Shown piece after piece: positions 13,101 through 25,655 of a stretch of DNA of 64,000 nt. Source of the stretch: Mansonella perstans (Eukaryota; Nematoda; Chromadorea; Rhabditida; Onchocercidae); assembly GCA_037074765.1 (NCBI GenBank), contig JBAMDO010000194.1, positions 42,611 through 106,610 of the forward strand. The letters are read 5' to 3'. The notes below the pieces were generated by a model that saw nothing but the letters and a program-made list of their open reading frames with translations, made no database searches and was not told where the DNA came from. How positions within the stretch are numbered: the first letter of the stretch is position 1; every line of letters begins with the position of its first letter. The position numbers were made by a program, and so were the translations under genes.

Positions 13101-14514
13101 ACAAGCAATTCAACTATTTCGTTCAGCCAACTACTTGTTTAGACAATTTGAATTATCTGATCAATGTGTCACAAACAGCAATTTTATCTCGTTCTTTCCA
13201 AAGAAGTTTCGACGCAAAATTTTGTATGTGTAAATATTCCATACTGACAATAACAGCTTTTCCCGTCTAAATGATAGCTTTTGTCTAGCCTACCTCTAAA
13301 TACTCGGAATCCTTATGTTTCTGGTTACCACTAGAATGCGAGGTATCTTGCTCTTCTCCACTGCACACCAATTCTCCTGGAGAATTCTGTAAAAAGTTAT
13401 AAAAAGTAATGGAAGGTTCCAAAAAAAAAAGAAATTTGTTTTAAATCAGTCTACTTGATTTAGAAGAATCTTGATTATCTCACTAGTCATCAAAAATTCT
13501 TACTTAAATGACCAGTGATCATCAACAATCACAAAGAAAAGTTTTCCACTATTCTCGGGCATACCGAAATCAAAATAATGACGATACCGACTACTAATGT
13601 CCAAAATATCTTTTTTGAAATGCGAGAGGAAAACTCTATATATCTCACATATGAGTTCGTCTCACAGAACACCCCTTCTAGAAATGTTTCATATGTACTT
13701 ACCGAACACGGTGAATGGGAGAGCAGTCCACCATGGTGACTGTCACGAATAGGATTAGGTTCCGAATCAACAACTTCAACGCCCTAGAAGTTACAATACG
13801 AAACTTCTAACATCATAAATTTTATATTGTTAATCTGAATCATTTCAATAAACATGACATAAAACTGACCTGCTGAACCCATTGAGAAGCCCACTCCGAA
13901 GAATTTATGTTTTTGGTTTCCTCAACAGTATTTACACCATTCTGACCCTCAAAAATTTATATAAATCCATTTCTGTGCTTTAAAAGTCCTCTCTTTAAAT
14001 GATAACTTCATCCAGTAAAATTCCTAGTGCCAAACTTGATAATGTACTTCATGATATATAAGAATGAAATGAAATGATTACTGAAATTCCATCATATGCG
14101 GAAGTAAACGAGGAGTTCGCTTTATCCCAATTTTCACGATGTTCTGATTGCTCCCTACATCCTGGCGTTTCATTTAAGGAAATTACTAAACTACTGCCTT
14201 CATCGTTTTCTATCTGAACTTTAATATTCTTTTAATAATAAAACAACCAGAAATAACCCTAAAAAGTTTAGAAAGAGAACAAATTTTACAAAAGCATGCA
14301 AAGGATATTACCACTTACAAATGTGCATGTGTAAGTGTTAAAATGTTTACAGGAAACAAAAAATTATGGCTGAAACATCCATCATTTGAATGTAACAAAA
14401 AGAAATAAATTGACTAACCTCATCTTCTGATTCAATATCAAGGACGGAATCAATACGCTTTTGAGCCGTTTTCAAAGCATTTTTTGCTAATTCATTAGCC
14501 CAATTGAAATTCAT
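4164..14514 (-). CDS. TMF1-type golgin (TATA element modulatory factor / ARA160 homologue), 22 exons
   Basis: A Golgi coiled-coil tether; TMF1 family members bind Rab6 through the conserved C-terminal domain. Exons: 14514-14419, 14213-14082, 13941-13870, 13783-13703, 13386-13294, 12953-12826, 12706-12631, 12167-11986, 11909-11839, 11726-11556, 11496-11339, 11041-10957, 10591-10518, 10240-10186, 10086-9964, 9427-9381, 6402-6320, 6039-5898, 5630-5439, 5094-4969, 4653-4543, 4190-4164. All phases match and the total is 2325 nt (774 aa). The N terminus, LAKNALKTAQKRIDSVLDI, matches the TMF1 N-terminal motif. Residues to about 225 are polar and low in structure. The rest is heptad-rich coiled coil, including the TMF DNA-binding-type segment (QEGEKLAETNGKL). 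The C-terminal RYENLLEAHGEKIEQVEEL matches the end of vertebrate TMF1. It is shorter than human TMF1 (about 1,090 aa). Intron 16 (9380-6403) holds a kinase gene on the same strand. Two introns could be drawn with alternative donors; I chose the ones that keep frame and homology. Confidence 0.9.
7640..9066 (-). CDS. PDK1-like protein kinase without PH domain, nested in the TMF1-type gene's intron
   Basis: An AGC-family Ser/Thr kinase of the 3-phosphoinositide-dependent kinase 1 type. Its second exon, 8761-7640, carries the whole kinase domain. A first exon, 9066-9049, coding for six residues from ATG and ending at GTAAGT, joins in phase and gives 379 aa; this short exon is tentative. If it is wrong, the TTTTCAG at 8762 could be a trans-splice site with initiation at the internal Met of EDMACQFG. 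Motifs: glycine loop GEGSFSTVYRV (about residue 92), AAK lysine (114), HRDLKPEN (211), DFG (231), and activation loop SSFVGTAQFVSPE with the Ser equivalent to PDK1 S241 (about 258). The protein stops 18 residues after the FFDG end of the kinase domain, so the PH domain of classical PDK1 is absent. C. elegans has a comparable PH-less PDK1 paralogue (W04B5.5). The 1.1-kb uninterrupted exon contrasts with its finely split neighbours and suggests origin as a retrocopy. Confidence 0.88.
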
Positions 14515-15439
14515 ATTCACCAGTTTCTTCTTTTACCATATCAACAAGAAGCAAAGCGTTGTTAGACTGATACTAAATTATGGAAAAATTAAAATAAATT
14601 CCATTTTGAACCAGTATTATATAATCATGATGCATATTCAAAACCAAATATGCAAATATTTGGGATTCACATTAATTATTGAATATGATAAATAATATAA
14701 TCTGGAACTTCATTTTTTGAAGACAAACATACAAAATACATACTTCAAAACTAGAAATATGCACAAAAACCTAATCCGAAATTTCGATCTAAGATGATAA
14801 TAAGGCAAAAATAGAGGCAAAACTCCATAGTGTCATAAATTTCTTTAAAAACTAAAACCCTGTTAAAAGACTAAAAGATCACGGAATTCTCTGTCAACAA
14901 GAATTGTCGAGGAAGTTGGCAATAATATAACCTGTCTTATATTGATAACTTAAAGAAATGACAAAATTCAGAAATACGACCAGAAATCTAACGAAATGGA
15001 AGGATAAGAAGGATGCAAACTAATAAAAATGTTCAAACATCATAGTCTTCGTGAATTTAATTTTAAATTCCACATGCAGAACTCGACATAGAACAATAGA
15101 AACTATTGAAGAGTAGAATGTAGGCATAAATGTTTTCGGAAATGTTCCTGAAAACTTTCTGAATTAAATCATTAATCACCCATACTCAAATAACAACAAA
15201 CAACTTGATGTGTGCAAGAATTCGTCTCAAAAAACTCAAATCAGTTCTAACAGCTCTTTCTTTCCTTTTCTCTCTTTTTTCACTTGTAAACTTTTCCATT
15301 AATAAAATACTTTGAATGATTGTTTAAGAATATTTGAAATAGGAAATTTTAACGAGCAACAAATTTCATACACTAAATTTTACATTATCACTTCACTAAC
15401 TTTGCTTTTCAATGATAACTTTTGACGCGCTCGGTCGCC
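14515..15439. promoter_or_regulatory. Upstream region of the TMF1-type gene
   Basis: AT-rich sequence between the ATG of the golgin gene and the tRNA gene. It presumably carries the golgin promoter, but I see no specific motif that I can defend. Confidence 0.3.
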
Positions 15440-15455
15440 GCTCCTGTAGCGCAAC

Positions 15456-15503
<48 letters not shown>

Positions 15504-15513
15504 TCCGGGAGCG
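15440..15513 (+). tRNA. tRNA-Asn (anticodon GTT)
   Basis: A 74-nt cloverleaf. The acceptor stem GCTCCTG pairs with CGGGAGC (one G-T wobble), followed by discriminator G. The D arm contains TAGCGCAACCGGTTAGCGC. The anticodon arm TTCGGCTGTTAACCGAA has a seven-base loop CTGTTAA with anticodon GTT. The T arm contains the canonical B box GGTTCAAGCCC. There is no intron, and CCA is not encoded. A TTTT tract about 10 nt downstream can serve as the Pol III terminator. The local GC content is far above the surroundings. Confidence 0.97.
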
Positions 15514-17637
15514 AAGGACATGTTTTGCGAGGAAGAGAGACTAAATCGTGGTTATCGTGCGAGCTAAAAAATCCCAGTCCAACTTTTCATGATCAGCTTC
15601 TAAAATTCATATTCTGGATAATCAATCTTATAATTGGCTGCAACATCAAGTGACAGTTACTTTCGCATTGGCCGTTACCATTGCAATTCCTGGATATAAG
15701 TATTCTTGAATGAATATGTATATCAGTTACGAAGTTATTGAATTTCAAACATATCAGCTTAATTTTACTCGAATTTAATATTGTCTTAAAAATAATTTAC
15801 ATACGAAATGTACTGACGGAACATTGGTAAATTTGAAACAAAAAGAAGAAATTATAACTGCTTCTTAATAGTACAATGAATATTTTATTACAAAACTTTT
15901 ATTTTGAACTAAATTCATCCCTTGTTACATTTTTTGGCCAACATCTAACTTTAATGATATTGGCTCATTTTTGAAATTTATCGTAAAGAAGATGTTCAAT
16001 CTATTTCGCAGTTGAAAATGCAGATATATATATATTTTTAAATGCATAATTTATTTAAATGAAAATAACTGTTATCAAATTCCATATCAAATTATATCCC
16101 ATATTTTGTCATAATCTGAAAATTTGTTGAATGAATAAAAATTGGAAAAGTACAATAATATATATTTATGAATGAAAAGGAATCCATTCACTGTGAAAAT
16201 GAGTCGTATCAAAATTTAGAAATTCGAAGAGAATTTTAGAAAAATGAAAACATTAATTCTTTTAACATCAAAAAATGATACAAATTACAAGAGAATTACT
16301 TGAGAACTATAATTAAAGAAGGAATGTTTCCATGTCCTAACCGATGTCCATTCATCGTTTCCTTCTTTTCCTTTTTTTTTTTACATTTCATTTATTTACT
16401 ATTTATCATAGCATGAATCATGAATCGTTGATGATTTTGTTAATTTTGATCATTTTGCTTAACATTTCCAGAAAAACAGGAAAAATTAAATAAAACCAGC
16501 CTATAATTCATATATATATAATTTCTAATTAATTTAACACACTGCAGATATTATCTTGTTCGAAATATAAAATAAACATGTAGATATCCCGCATTTGTAG
16601 TTTGAGAATAATAAACACTTAATCCTTACGTGTAACAGGACATGCTTATTTGATCCGGAATTACCGACACTAAAATGAAATGAAATCTAAAACACAGGAA
16701 ATGTTCCAGACATTTGCCTAGAATTTATTTCGTAACTTTTTCAAATTTTCTTTCGTTAAAAATCATGATAATCCTGCTGGAAATAGTAGTACAATGATTA
16801 ATTAATCAAAATTCCAAGTGCAAACTATTGCGTGTAGATCCCCTTATTCTCATATTGGGCGGACATTTCAGTTGTCAGTAGTTCACATCACCTGCATAGA
16901 TAAAACTTGATGAGACCAGGAGTAAAATATACACTAAAAGTTCTGGTGTTGGCGTGGAGTGAACAAACGATACATCAATGGCGACTTTTCTTGATATTTA
17001 TGATTATACCGTTTTCTAATAAAGAGAAAACTCGCAGAGTTTAGGTTACCATTTTGACATGCACAGCACTGATTTATGGAAATATTCAGAAAATTTTCAC
17101 AAGTAAAAGATTAAATTCAAAAAAAAATCATTTATTTCAAGTATTCAACTATCAGATTTCAAATATTAAATACTCGATGTACAGAATATGATTTATTTAC
17201 AAAACTTGTGAAACAGGAAATTTTTTACAGGCAATAAACAATAAACACTTCAAATACCACATAAAATCAAAGACATAAAATTAAAATTCAACAAAATGAA
17301 AGAAAAAAATTGGAAAACTCAAAGCGAACAGAAACAAAGTTAAAAAGAAAATTAAAACTACCAACAATTATTCTATCTTAAAAAACTGTTTTCAGTATGA
17401 TCGCCAACGTTAATATTCGCTGAACATAGTCGCCCTTTTAGATGTTTTACTCTTTTACAACTTTGATCATTTTCAAAATTCTAATCCATTATTAAGGACA
17501 AAATGGTAAGTAATTCGATTTATTTATAGATGGGAAACGTAACGAAACGGAACTTTGCACTTTTTATATAAAAAGTTAACGATAAAGAGAAGTGTAAAAA
17601 AAAGAACCGAATTCTTATTTTAAAAGAATTTTCGCAA
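15514..17637. other. Intergenic, 3' flank of the MSH4 gene
   Basis: AT-rich sequence with no supported exon on either strand. It separates the tRNA gene from the stop codon of the minus-strand MSH4 gene and probably includes that gene's 3' UTR. Confidence 0.4.
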
Positions 17638-20600
17638 CTACTGATCATTTATCACTGGTGACAAATCATAGAAAAGTTGATCACGCAATTTTGAAAGGTA
17701 GGTAGCAACAACGTCACTGTCCGTTTTTGTTAAAATTGGTAGCATAGAGCGTAACTTGTATGCAAATCGAATGACAGCACGACGTTCACGAGCTTCATCA
17801 TCCATTTCAGTCATCATCTTACGTTGTTTGATCAAGGACATGGCTAACTTATGTGCTTCATCCAGTACCTCTCTTGGGAAAGTTGTCAGATCAACCAAAT
17901 TGAATGCTTAAAAAGTACAAAATGACTGCTCGTCTTCTAACAACTATTTCCATCTATATCACACTTCAATCAGCGCTTAAATCAGGATAAGTGTGAAACA
18001 AAAATAAAACTTTTTTGTAAAAACTAAAATAAGGCATTCAAGTTTCATCCACGACGGCTCAGGGCGCCACTGTCTTAAAAACGAAAAAAGCTATAAAATC
18101 AAGCAGCCTTCGTGAAAAAGATAACAAATAGCAATATGATAACGTTGAGTGGTTATTGTTACAGAGATGTGTTACTGTTTTATATAAAACGGCAGCGACC
18201 AGAAGAGTACGAAACATAGCTCTTACTAAATGAATAAACAAGGAAGGGAAATTATTGTATGTGATATATGCGCTTACCATAAAGTGGACCACTATATGGA
18301 CCAATAAATAACTGATGAGAACACTGAAGTTTTTCTACTTCGCTACCGTCATTCTGTTTAATTTTTACTGTGGTAGCCGAGAAATGGAAGCTAGAAATTA
18401 AATCTGTCAAAGGTCACGATTGTTAAATGATCAAATTAACTGGGACAAATTCATTGTTTAACACAGTACTAAAGGCCTGTAAATTGCTTTAACAATGGCA
18501 GTATGAAAGGCCCATAACAAATTTGACGAATTCAAATTTAGAAATTCATTATTAATAACTTTTCATTTATAAATTTCAGGAAGTTTTGCTGAGTTATCAG
18601 TGCAACAAATAAAGCTTAGGGTTACACAAATTCACTTACCAGTATGCCAAGATTAAGAGTAGAACCAATCAAACTTTAAGTCTGAAGATCTTAGTATAAT
18701 TATTGTTTTAGGCATTGTATGTCGGATATAGTCATACTACAGTAATCGATCTTTGATCAACTGTCATCATTGTAAAAGAGATTAAAGAAAATAATAAAGA
18801 AATTGGAGAAATGGTAACTTTTCAACACTAGGATATATCGTTGCCAGTGATGCCAACTCGAGATAATGAGTAGCGAATACAACATACGCCTGCAATTAAT
18901 GTTCTGAGAAATCCGTCAGTATATAAATAATCGGTAACACAATTACTACATTATAAAAGCAAATCTACCGAAATTGCATATCTTTTAAGAAAAGTGAGGA
19001 GCGTGTTAGATGAGGTTTAAGTTTTGTTGGTGCTGTAAGCATAAATAATTAAAATATAAGAGTTCTTTCTATTCTTTTAATTCACTGAATGTTTAGATTA
19101 TCGGTAATATAAAAATTTTGTAATTTACGAAAATCTATTAAAACTGAAAGAAATCTGGTCAATTAAAAGATTTAACCTTCTTCCGCAAAAGCTCTTCACA
19201 TATAGCATGACATATGCTTAAACCTTCGTCATGAGCTGTACCTGAACAATTCCAATTATCATTAACTGAATGTTGGCTCTCAATTTCAGAACAAAACAGT
19301 GATGGCACCAATAAGTTTTTAAAAATGTTAGAATTCCACTGAAGCACTTACTGCAAGCAAGTTCATCGATAAGAACTAATGAAAAAGAATCAGCCGAACA
19401 TAAAATGGGTGCCATTTCTGACATCTGAAAAAAAAAACATGGAAAATTTGGTCATCTTTCATCTTTGGTCTATCCTGCTCAAGAAAAAGTTTCTTCTCCT
19501 TGCCTCAATTGTAATAAAACATGCGAGCAAATTCAAAATTTTATCTTCAACCACTTACTTCAACAGCGAAAGCTGATAAGTTAGCTTCCAAGTTATCATT
19601 GTGCCCAATTCGTGAAAAGATTCGTGTAAGAACTGGAAATACTGCCACTTCTGCTGGTACGAAACTTCCTGTCTGAGCTAATACATGCAGCAAGCAAATT
19701 TGCTTCAAATATGTTGATTTTCCTGCCTAAGAAATATAGCTACGAAAATGGAATAAGAGTATTTCATGTTTATATACAGATCTCGAGCTTTACTTTTTAT
19801 CAGTGTTATCAATGCCATTTAATGTTTTTTTTAATTTTAATTTAATTTAATATCAGTGTCATTTAATGATCATTCCTATAGTGTGCGCAATTTTTACGAA
19901 TCATTCAGTAGTTTCTACATTACTAGTGTTACGAAGTTTAAATATATTTAAAAAATAACTTACCATATTTGGTCCCGTAACAATATTGATTCTGGATTCA
20001 GGTGACAAATACTGAAATTTCAAAAATTAATTAATTAAAGTCAGGCAACCAATGTTTTTAATCTTCAACCATTATAATTTGTGAATTCTCTGCAGCTTTG
20101 AAAAATTTCATTTCAAAACAAGGGAAAGACTTCTAAAGATGCAAGAAAACACGCCACAACTTTGGGTTTAACTTTAACTTTTGGTTATTTCAAATTATTT
20201 TTTCTGGTTACTTCAAACGGTTACTAATTTAATCAATTCAAAAAATTAACGTCTAAACTAATGTCAACCTATCAATCTAGTAAATGTCAATTTGTCGATT
20301 ACTTCTGTTGCTGAACTTTATGATCCTCACAAAAGCCATACAACTCGACTTCTCGACAACGCCATGTTTAAGAAACTCACTTTTGTTTCATTATAAAAGC
20401 TTATTTTATTATTTCTGATGCATATGTTGCAGTATGTATTATAATATGCATTAGCATGTATTATTATGTTTTACTGTCATATGCCATTAGAATAGAAAAT
20501 CTAGAAAAAGAAAGAAGTTATACAATATCTCTGTAATATTTTTTTTTTTTTTTTGATAGCTGAATGTAAGAAAACTTACCGTATCATTGGGAGTGAAATT

Positions 20601-23600
20601 TTCGCTTGCCAAATCCAAAAGTGGATGTCGTCCTTGTTTGATAATCATCGACATTGAAGGAGAAAATGAGGGCCGAACTAAGTGAAGAAAACTGAACCGA
20701 AATTTCAGCCAATTTTATTGATTAAACCAATTTCCATTTAAAATTTTATGTAAAGAAATGAAATTCTTTGATTGAAAGGTATCACCTGATGAAATTTTCA
20801 TAGCATATGAAGCAAGACAGGAAATAAAATCTACCATAGATACTGCTTCAATCGCATGATACAAACATGGAATCATTAAGCGAATCTGAAATAATTTTAT
20901 GCTTCCTTTTTTTTCCTGCTTTATTATCAAGTTTATATTCGTCACGAATGGGATCCTCAAAAAATGCAAAATAATCAAGTATTAATCATAGACAGTTGTA
21001 AAAATTAAGGATGCATTCGTATACACGAAATCGTATTTTTAATCACACTTCATTGCACATACCATTTTGGATCTGTTGCTTTTCATTAATTTAACTATTC
21101 ATCATCATCTCTGTCATGCAACTTGTGGAAATAAATGGCATATCATAGATCATCTACAGTCTTTACGACATTTTCCTACTGTATATTGAAAAACCAGAAC
21201 CTTACAAAGAGTCTATAATAAGCAGATACTTTTTTCAATATTTCAACCGCAGTCACGTTGCTCCTAATCATTATTTCGTTAACCATTTCATCGATTCTTT
21301 CTGTAAATGATTTAAAGGATTCTTCGAAATTTTCAGTTCCCAGAATATTCCATACTAAAAACAACCGTTACAGTATGCTCACGTATAGAAGTGGTACTTG
21401 GGTTATGTTAGCTAATAAAAATGCACTAACAACTTCTTTTTAAATCTTGTTGAAAAATATGCAGTTAAATTCTCATACTTAGGCATTGATTTTTTTGTTG
21501 TTTTTGCAGACTTTTATTATTACTACAGAAAGATTAACCATTATAGCGTAATAATGAACGAGTTGTGCAAGAAACCGAAGTCCGATTTCTGACCATATCA
21601 ATAAAATGCAATGGTAATTTAATTTTAATCACCGGATCCGAGCACGGAATGCAAAAATGGAAACCACGACTTGCAGTATAGATAAGTTTCGCTTCCGGTA
21701 TCTCACTTGCATCTTCATTACTCTTTTCTGCAAACTTTTACATATTTCCTTGGAAATTTTTTTCCAGTACAAGATAGGCAAAACTTGCAAGACATTTCAC
21801 AGAATGTAAGCTCTATCGCTTGATTAGTGATGCCCGTAACTTAAAATTAAGGTAGAGCATAGTGATTGAAAATTTTTGGATTTCCTCCTAAGCTTTGATC
21901 AGGAAATAAGCCGATTTTCAGATTTTCAGTTAACCTCGTCAGATAAAATAATCATACATAATTTAATATTTAGTAGAATTACTATTGCGCTATATTTACA
22001 GGCCATCTATTCAGATAGGGCAAGTGCATGAGTAAAATCTTTTGTTATTCGAAATATTTTTCACTGTTCTAAATGATTAACACTTGCTGCAACTATCTTA
22101 ATCTCAAATTTGCGAGATTTAATCTTGGACTTCTCCAAAGCTTTGATAATTTTAATTTGCATTGGAATCTTCAAAAGTCCAATATTTTAACTATATTTTT
22201 AGTTTCTATTGCATACCACGTGTGTCACGCAACAGCTCTTCGTACGCTTTTCGCATCACATCAATCATCGGATCAATTCCCTCCTAGAAAAATTATTAAA
22301 AAATCTTTAAAAACAATGCACCTAAAAATTTAGCAAATGTACGGTACGAAAATGACACATATATAGAAGAAAATTAGTGCCAAAATGACAAAAAAAAATT
22401 ACCCGAACTGCATAGCATCGTTTTTGTCGCAGTGCTAATGCGGATCGTTCTCCTATTTTATCTGTTCTGTTCAATTTTTCATCCAGAATATTTATAATAC
22501 TTTCAAATCGTCCATCATCCAAATGCTTCAAACCATAGATTTCTTTTTTTTGAAATAAAAAGAAACGTTAAAAAAAAAAACTCCACAAAAATAAATTTCC
22601 TACAAAATAGCTAGAAATATTCCATTCATATGAATTTTTTATTCCAGAATGTTCCCATTCCATTTTAGAACATCTCTACAACAATAATAATTTTCCTCCT
22701 GAATATTTCGTTCAGAACATGTGATACTTGCTTATCCTTGATCGAGTTTAGAAAATCGATTAAATTACGCTGACCTAACAAAACATATCCATTTCACAGC
22801 ATGCTATAGGCTTAATCATAGTGATTAGTAAACAAAAGACATTCTTCGTTAGGCCTAGTAAAAAAAATCAAACAGTGTTATAAACATGGGATAATGGTAG
22901 GTCAGTTTAATGCCACATGAACTTTCAAAATTAATCGAAAAGTCTTAGGTTTCAAACATTTAACTTCAATGATGTTAATAAGTAAATACATGACAGGGTG
23001 AAGAGACATACATTGTAGCACAAACAGAATAATTGAGCCTTGCAATTTTTTAAAGAATCCCGCAACGGCTTAATCAAATGTAATGTTTGTTGCAAATTTA
23101 GAATCTAAAAGATTTAATAAACACAACCTTCACCAATTGATGTATTGTCTAAAGTACCTTTTTCAATATAATAAATCATACTACTTATAGCACCTTTTTA
23201 AATTTCAAAATCAATAAAAATTACGAATAGTTCAGGAGTATTGGAATTTCTCAAATTTTTTCTTTATTTTTAATCAGTTTTTCCTAATTTATTTGTTCAC
23301 TAAGAACTCAAAAGCCGTAATTCAGTGCAAAATTATAAAGCAAACCTGAGTCAAGCGATGCTCAACTGTACGAACAGTTTCCTTTTCGTTTTCTAGATAA
23401 CAGCAAACTGTTATTAATCGATATATATCACTTACACCGGCAACAATTGTCCGTAAACGTTCAAATTTCTATAAATTTAAAGTTTGCTCAAATGATCTGT
23501 TCTTTAATGAATTAAATGAGCTTTAATTTTCTAGCGAATTAGCAAAATACCAGTTGATTGCCAATGAGCTCCTCAACAGCATCCAAGCGTGCTTCAATCA

Positions 23601-25641
23601 TTGACAAATCAGCTGAAGGCTGTAGTAAACTACTACGAAGTAATCGAACGCCACCACTAGTAAAGCATGTATTCAAAATCGAGAGAAGACTACGACCCAT
23701 TGTTTTTTGCTTGAGTTGTATCCGTTCCACCACTTCTACATTTCGCAAAGTATTTACATCTGCAATTAATATTGTCTACTTATCAATATTAGCAAACATG
23801 CATATTTGAAATCATTCATCGAAATCAAGTAAAACTGGAAATGAAGAAAATAGGTTTAAAAACTGTAATTCATCTGTTAAAAGAAATCTGAAAGAGTTGA
23901 AGGATTACATTACGCAATTTCATAATTTGTTTAACATTTATATAATATACAGAAGCTTATAATTTATTACAGAATAATTTATCAAAATTCTGTAACTTGC
24001 TACCTATAAAACAAGATTTATCTGTAACAAGATAAGTAACTTTCAGCGAATTCTGAGCAAACAGTATATTCTGTATGTATTCCACATATTTGATTAATGC
24101 AGCGGCAGCTGCCATACAGTAATACCTAAAACACTCATAGTGAAAGTAGTAGACATAAGACGACAGTATCCTTGCAATTAAGGCAAAGTATGGCAAGAAA
24201 GAGGCAGTTAGTTTAAGGCAAACGCATAAAGTCGAGATTTTAATCTTGTTCTTGAAATTTATTACCAACTTAAGAATGCTATGAAATTGGCATTGAATTA
24301 AAATTTTGAGCGCTCTTGATATGTATAGAAATGAAATACTAAAATTACATTAGGAATGGTAGAGCATATTTGATGGATAAATCAACAAACACTACAATTT
24401 CAAGTTCGTATGTTCTAAAAAATTTGTTATAAATTTTCATCTATGTCCTTGAAAATTTTGTATGAACAAACTTTTCATATATTTCCGATGTGATATTGGA
24501 TGATTCGCTCGAACTGAGCTGTTTTATCAGTTCAATTCCTTTCGGATCGCTGAAAATGAATATGACTACTGTAATCATTATACAGTTGATGTTTCTTAAA
24601 ACTAATTTCAGTTTATATTTACAATATTTTGTAATACAGAATTCAAACATCGGAAAATCTGGAAAAAAAAGAAGTTATAAAGGTTAATAGCACTCTCATC
24701 CAAATGTATTCCTGTTACATAGAAGATATGATTTGTCGAAAAAGTTTTAATTTGTTTTTAAACAAATGAAAAAATTAGATACTTGAAATAGCGTCTATTA
24801 ATCATTGTAATTTCTATTTCTGGATAAGTGCTCCGAATCAATTCCAACACAGCATTCATACTATTAGCCTTTTCGACAAATATTTCCGGTACAATAACCT
24901 TTGAAAAGTTATGCACTGAACTGATCAATAAGCATATAGGATGATGTAAAAACACCGAATAAGATTTCCAACTTTAAAATATTAATTTACATACATTTTA
25001 CTTTTTCTGTAAATTATTACCCTAAAACGTCATTTACTCCTAAATGTCATGTGATGGAAAATGGTAAAAATAATAATTTAAAAAAAGTAGTAATTAATAG
25101 TAAAATTAACAGTAATTAATAATAATAAAAGTAATAATTAAAAGTAATGAACAGTAATAATTCTTAAAAGTAATAATTTATTAAGCCAGAAATAACTATA
25201 TGTATGCAAAACCTCAACAGGTTCATAGATTTGAAATTGAATTCGAAGTCGTGCATAAGATGCAGAATCGATAAATTGCCATAAATGTAATTCACTACAT
25301 AATGCATCAATGCTTGCAAGTCCAATTTCACCACGTGCACTACCGCGACCTTCCACAACTGCTGCAAACATATATGAATACGCGATACATGATATATGTA
25401 ATGATTGATAAATATGATACGTGTTTACGTGACTGACTTGATGGGTATATTTCCATCTTCTTTTCTTGCATAGAAGACTTCAGATTAAAAATGAAGCGAT
25501 AGATAATTTTTAAATAAACTTACAAAAAATTACACAGCTTGTAAGAGATGGTCTCGTTCTATTTCCGAAACATCGGGAACGTTCACGAGCAGATGTAAAG
25601 CTACGGTATTTCGGTGCACTGGATAATGTATCACGTAGCAT
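17638..25641 (-). CDS. him-14: MutS homologue MSH4 (him-14 type), meiotic crossover factor, 20 exons
   Basis: MSH4 pairs with MSH5 as a clamp on meiotic recombination intermediates and promotes crossovers. Exons: 25641-25524, 25361-25213, 24898-24783, 24549-24472, 24125-24004, 23759-23551, 23468-23346, 23104-23012, 22525-22403, 22283-22217, 21354-21206, 20885-20786, 20677-20580, 20011-19964, 19726-19559, 19424-19352, 19241-19177, 18889-18819, 18390-18278, 17906-17638. Phases match throughout; 2352 nt, 783 aa. The MSH4-typical N-terminal part VVEGRGSARGEIGLASID starts near residue 41. The connector and lever domains include YYCMAAAAALIKYVEYIQN and SGGVRLLRSSLLQP. The ATPase has Walker A GPNMAGKST (528-536), VPAEVA, Walker B LVLIDEL and FATHYLEL. 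As in other MSH4/5 proteins, the mismatch-binding domain I is absent. After the Walker B DE the usual LGRGT is LACST. The start ATG lies two bases behind a CTTCAG acceptor. MSH5 is the only close alternative; the N-terminal and clamp motifs fit MSH4. Confidence 0.93.
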
Positions 25642-25643
25642 AA

Positions 25644-25655
25644 CTGAAGCAGATC
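25644..25655 (-). promoter_or_regulatory. Probable spliced-leader trans-splice acceptor of the MSH4 gene
   Basis: On the minus strand, GATCTGCTTCAG ends two bases before the initiating ATG. No coding exon upstream fits, and the ATG begins the MSH4 homology at a plausible distance. In nematodes this arrangement usually marks an SL acceptor. This is inferred from position only. Confidence 0.45.

Noticed and set aside
23558..23809. Plus-strand open frame of 83 codons
   Set aside because: It is antisense to the MSH4 exon 23551-23759.
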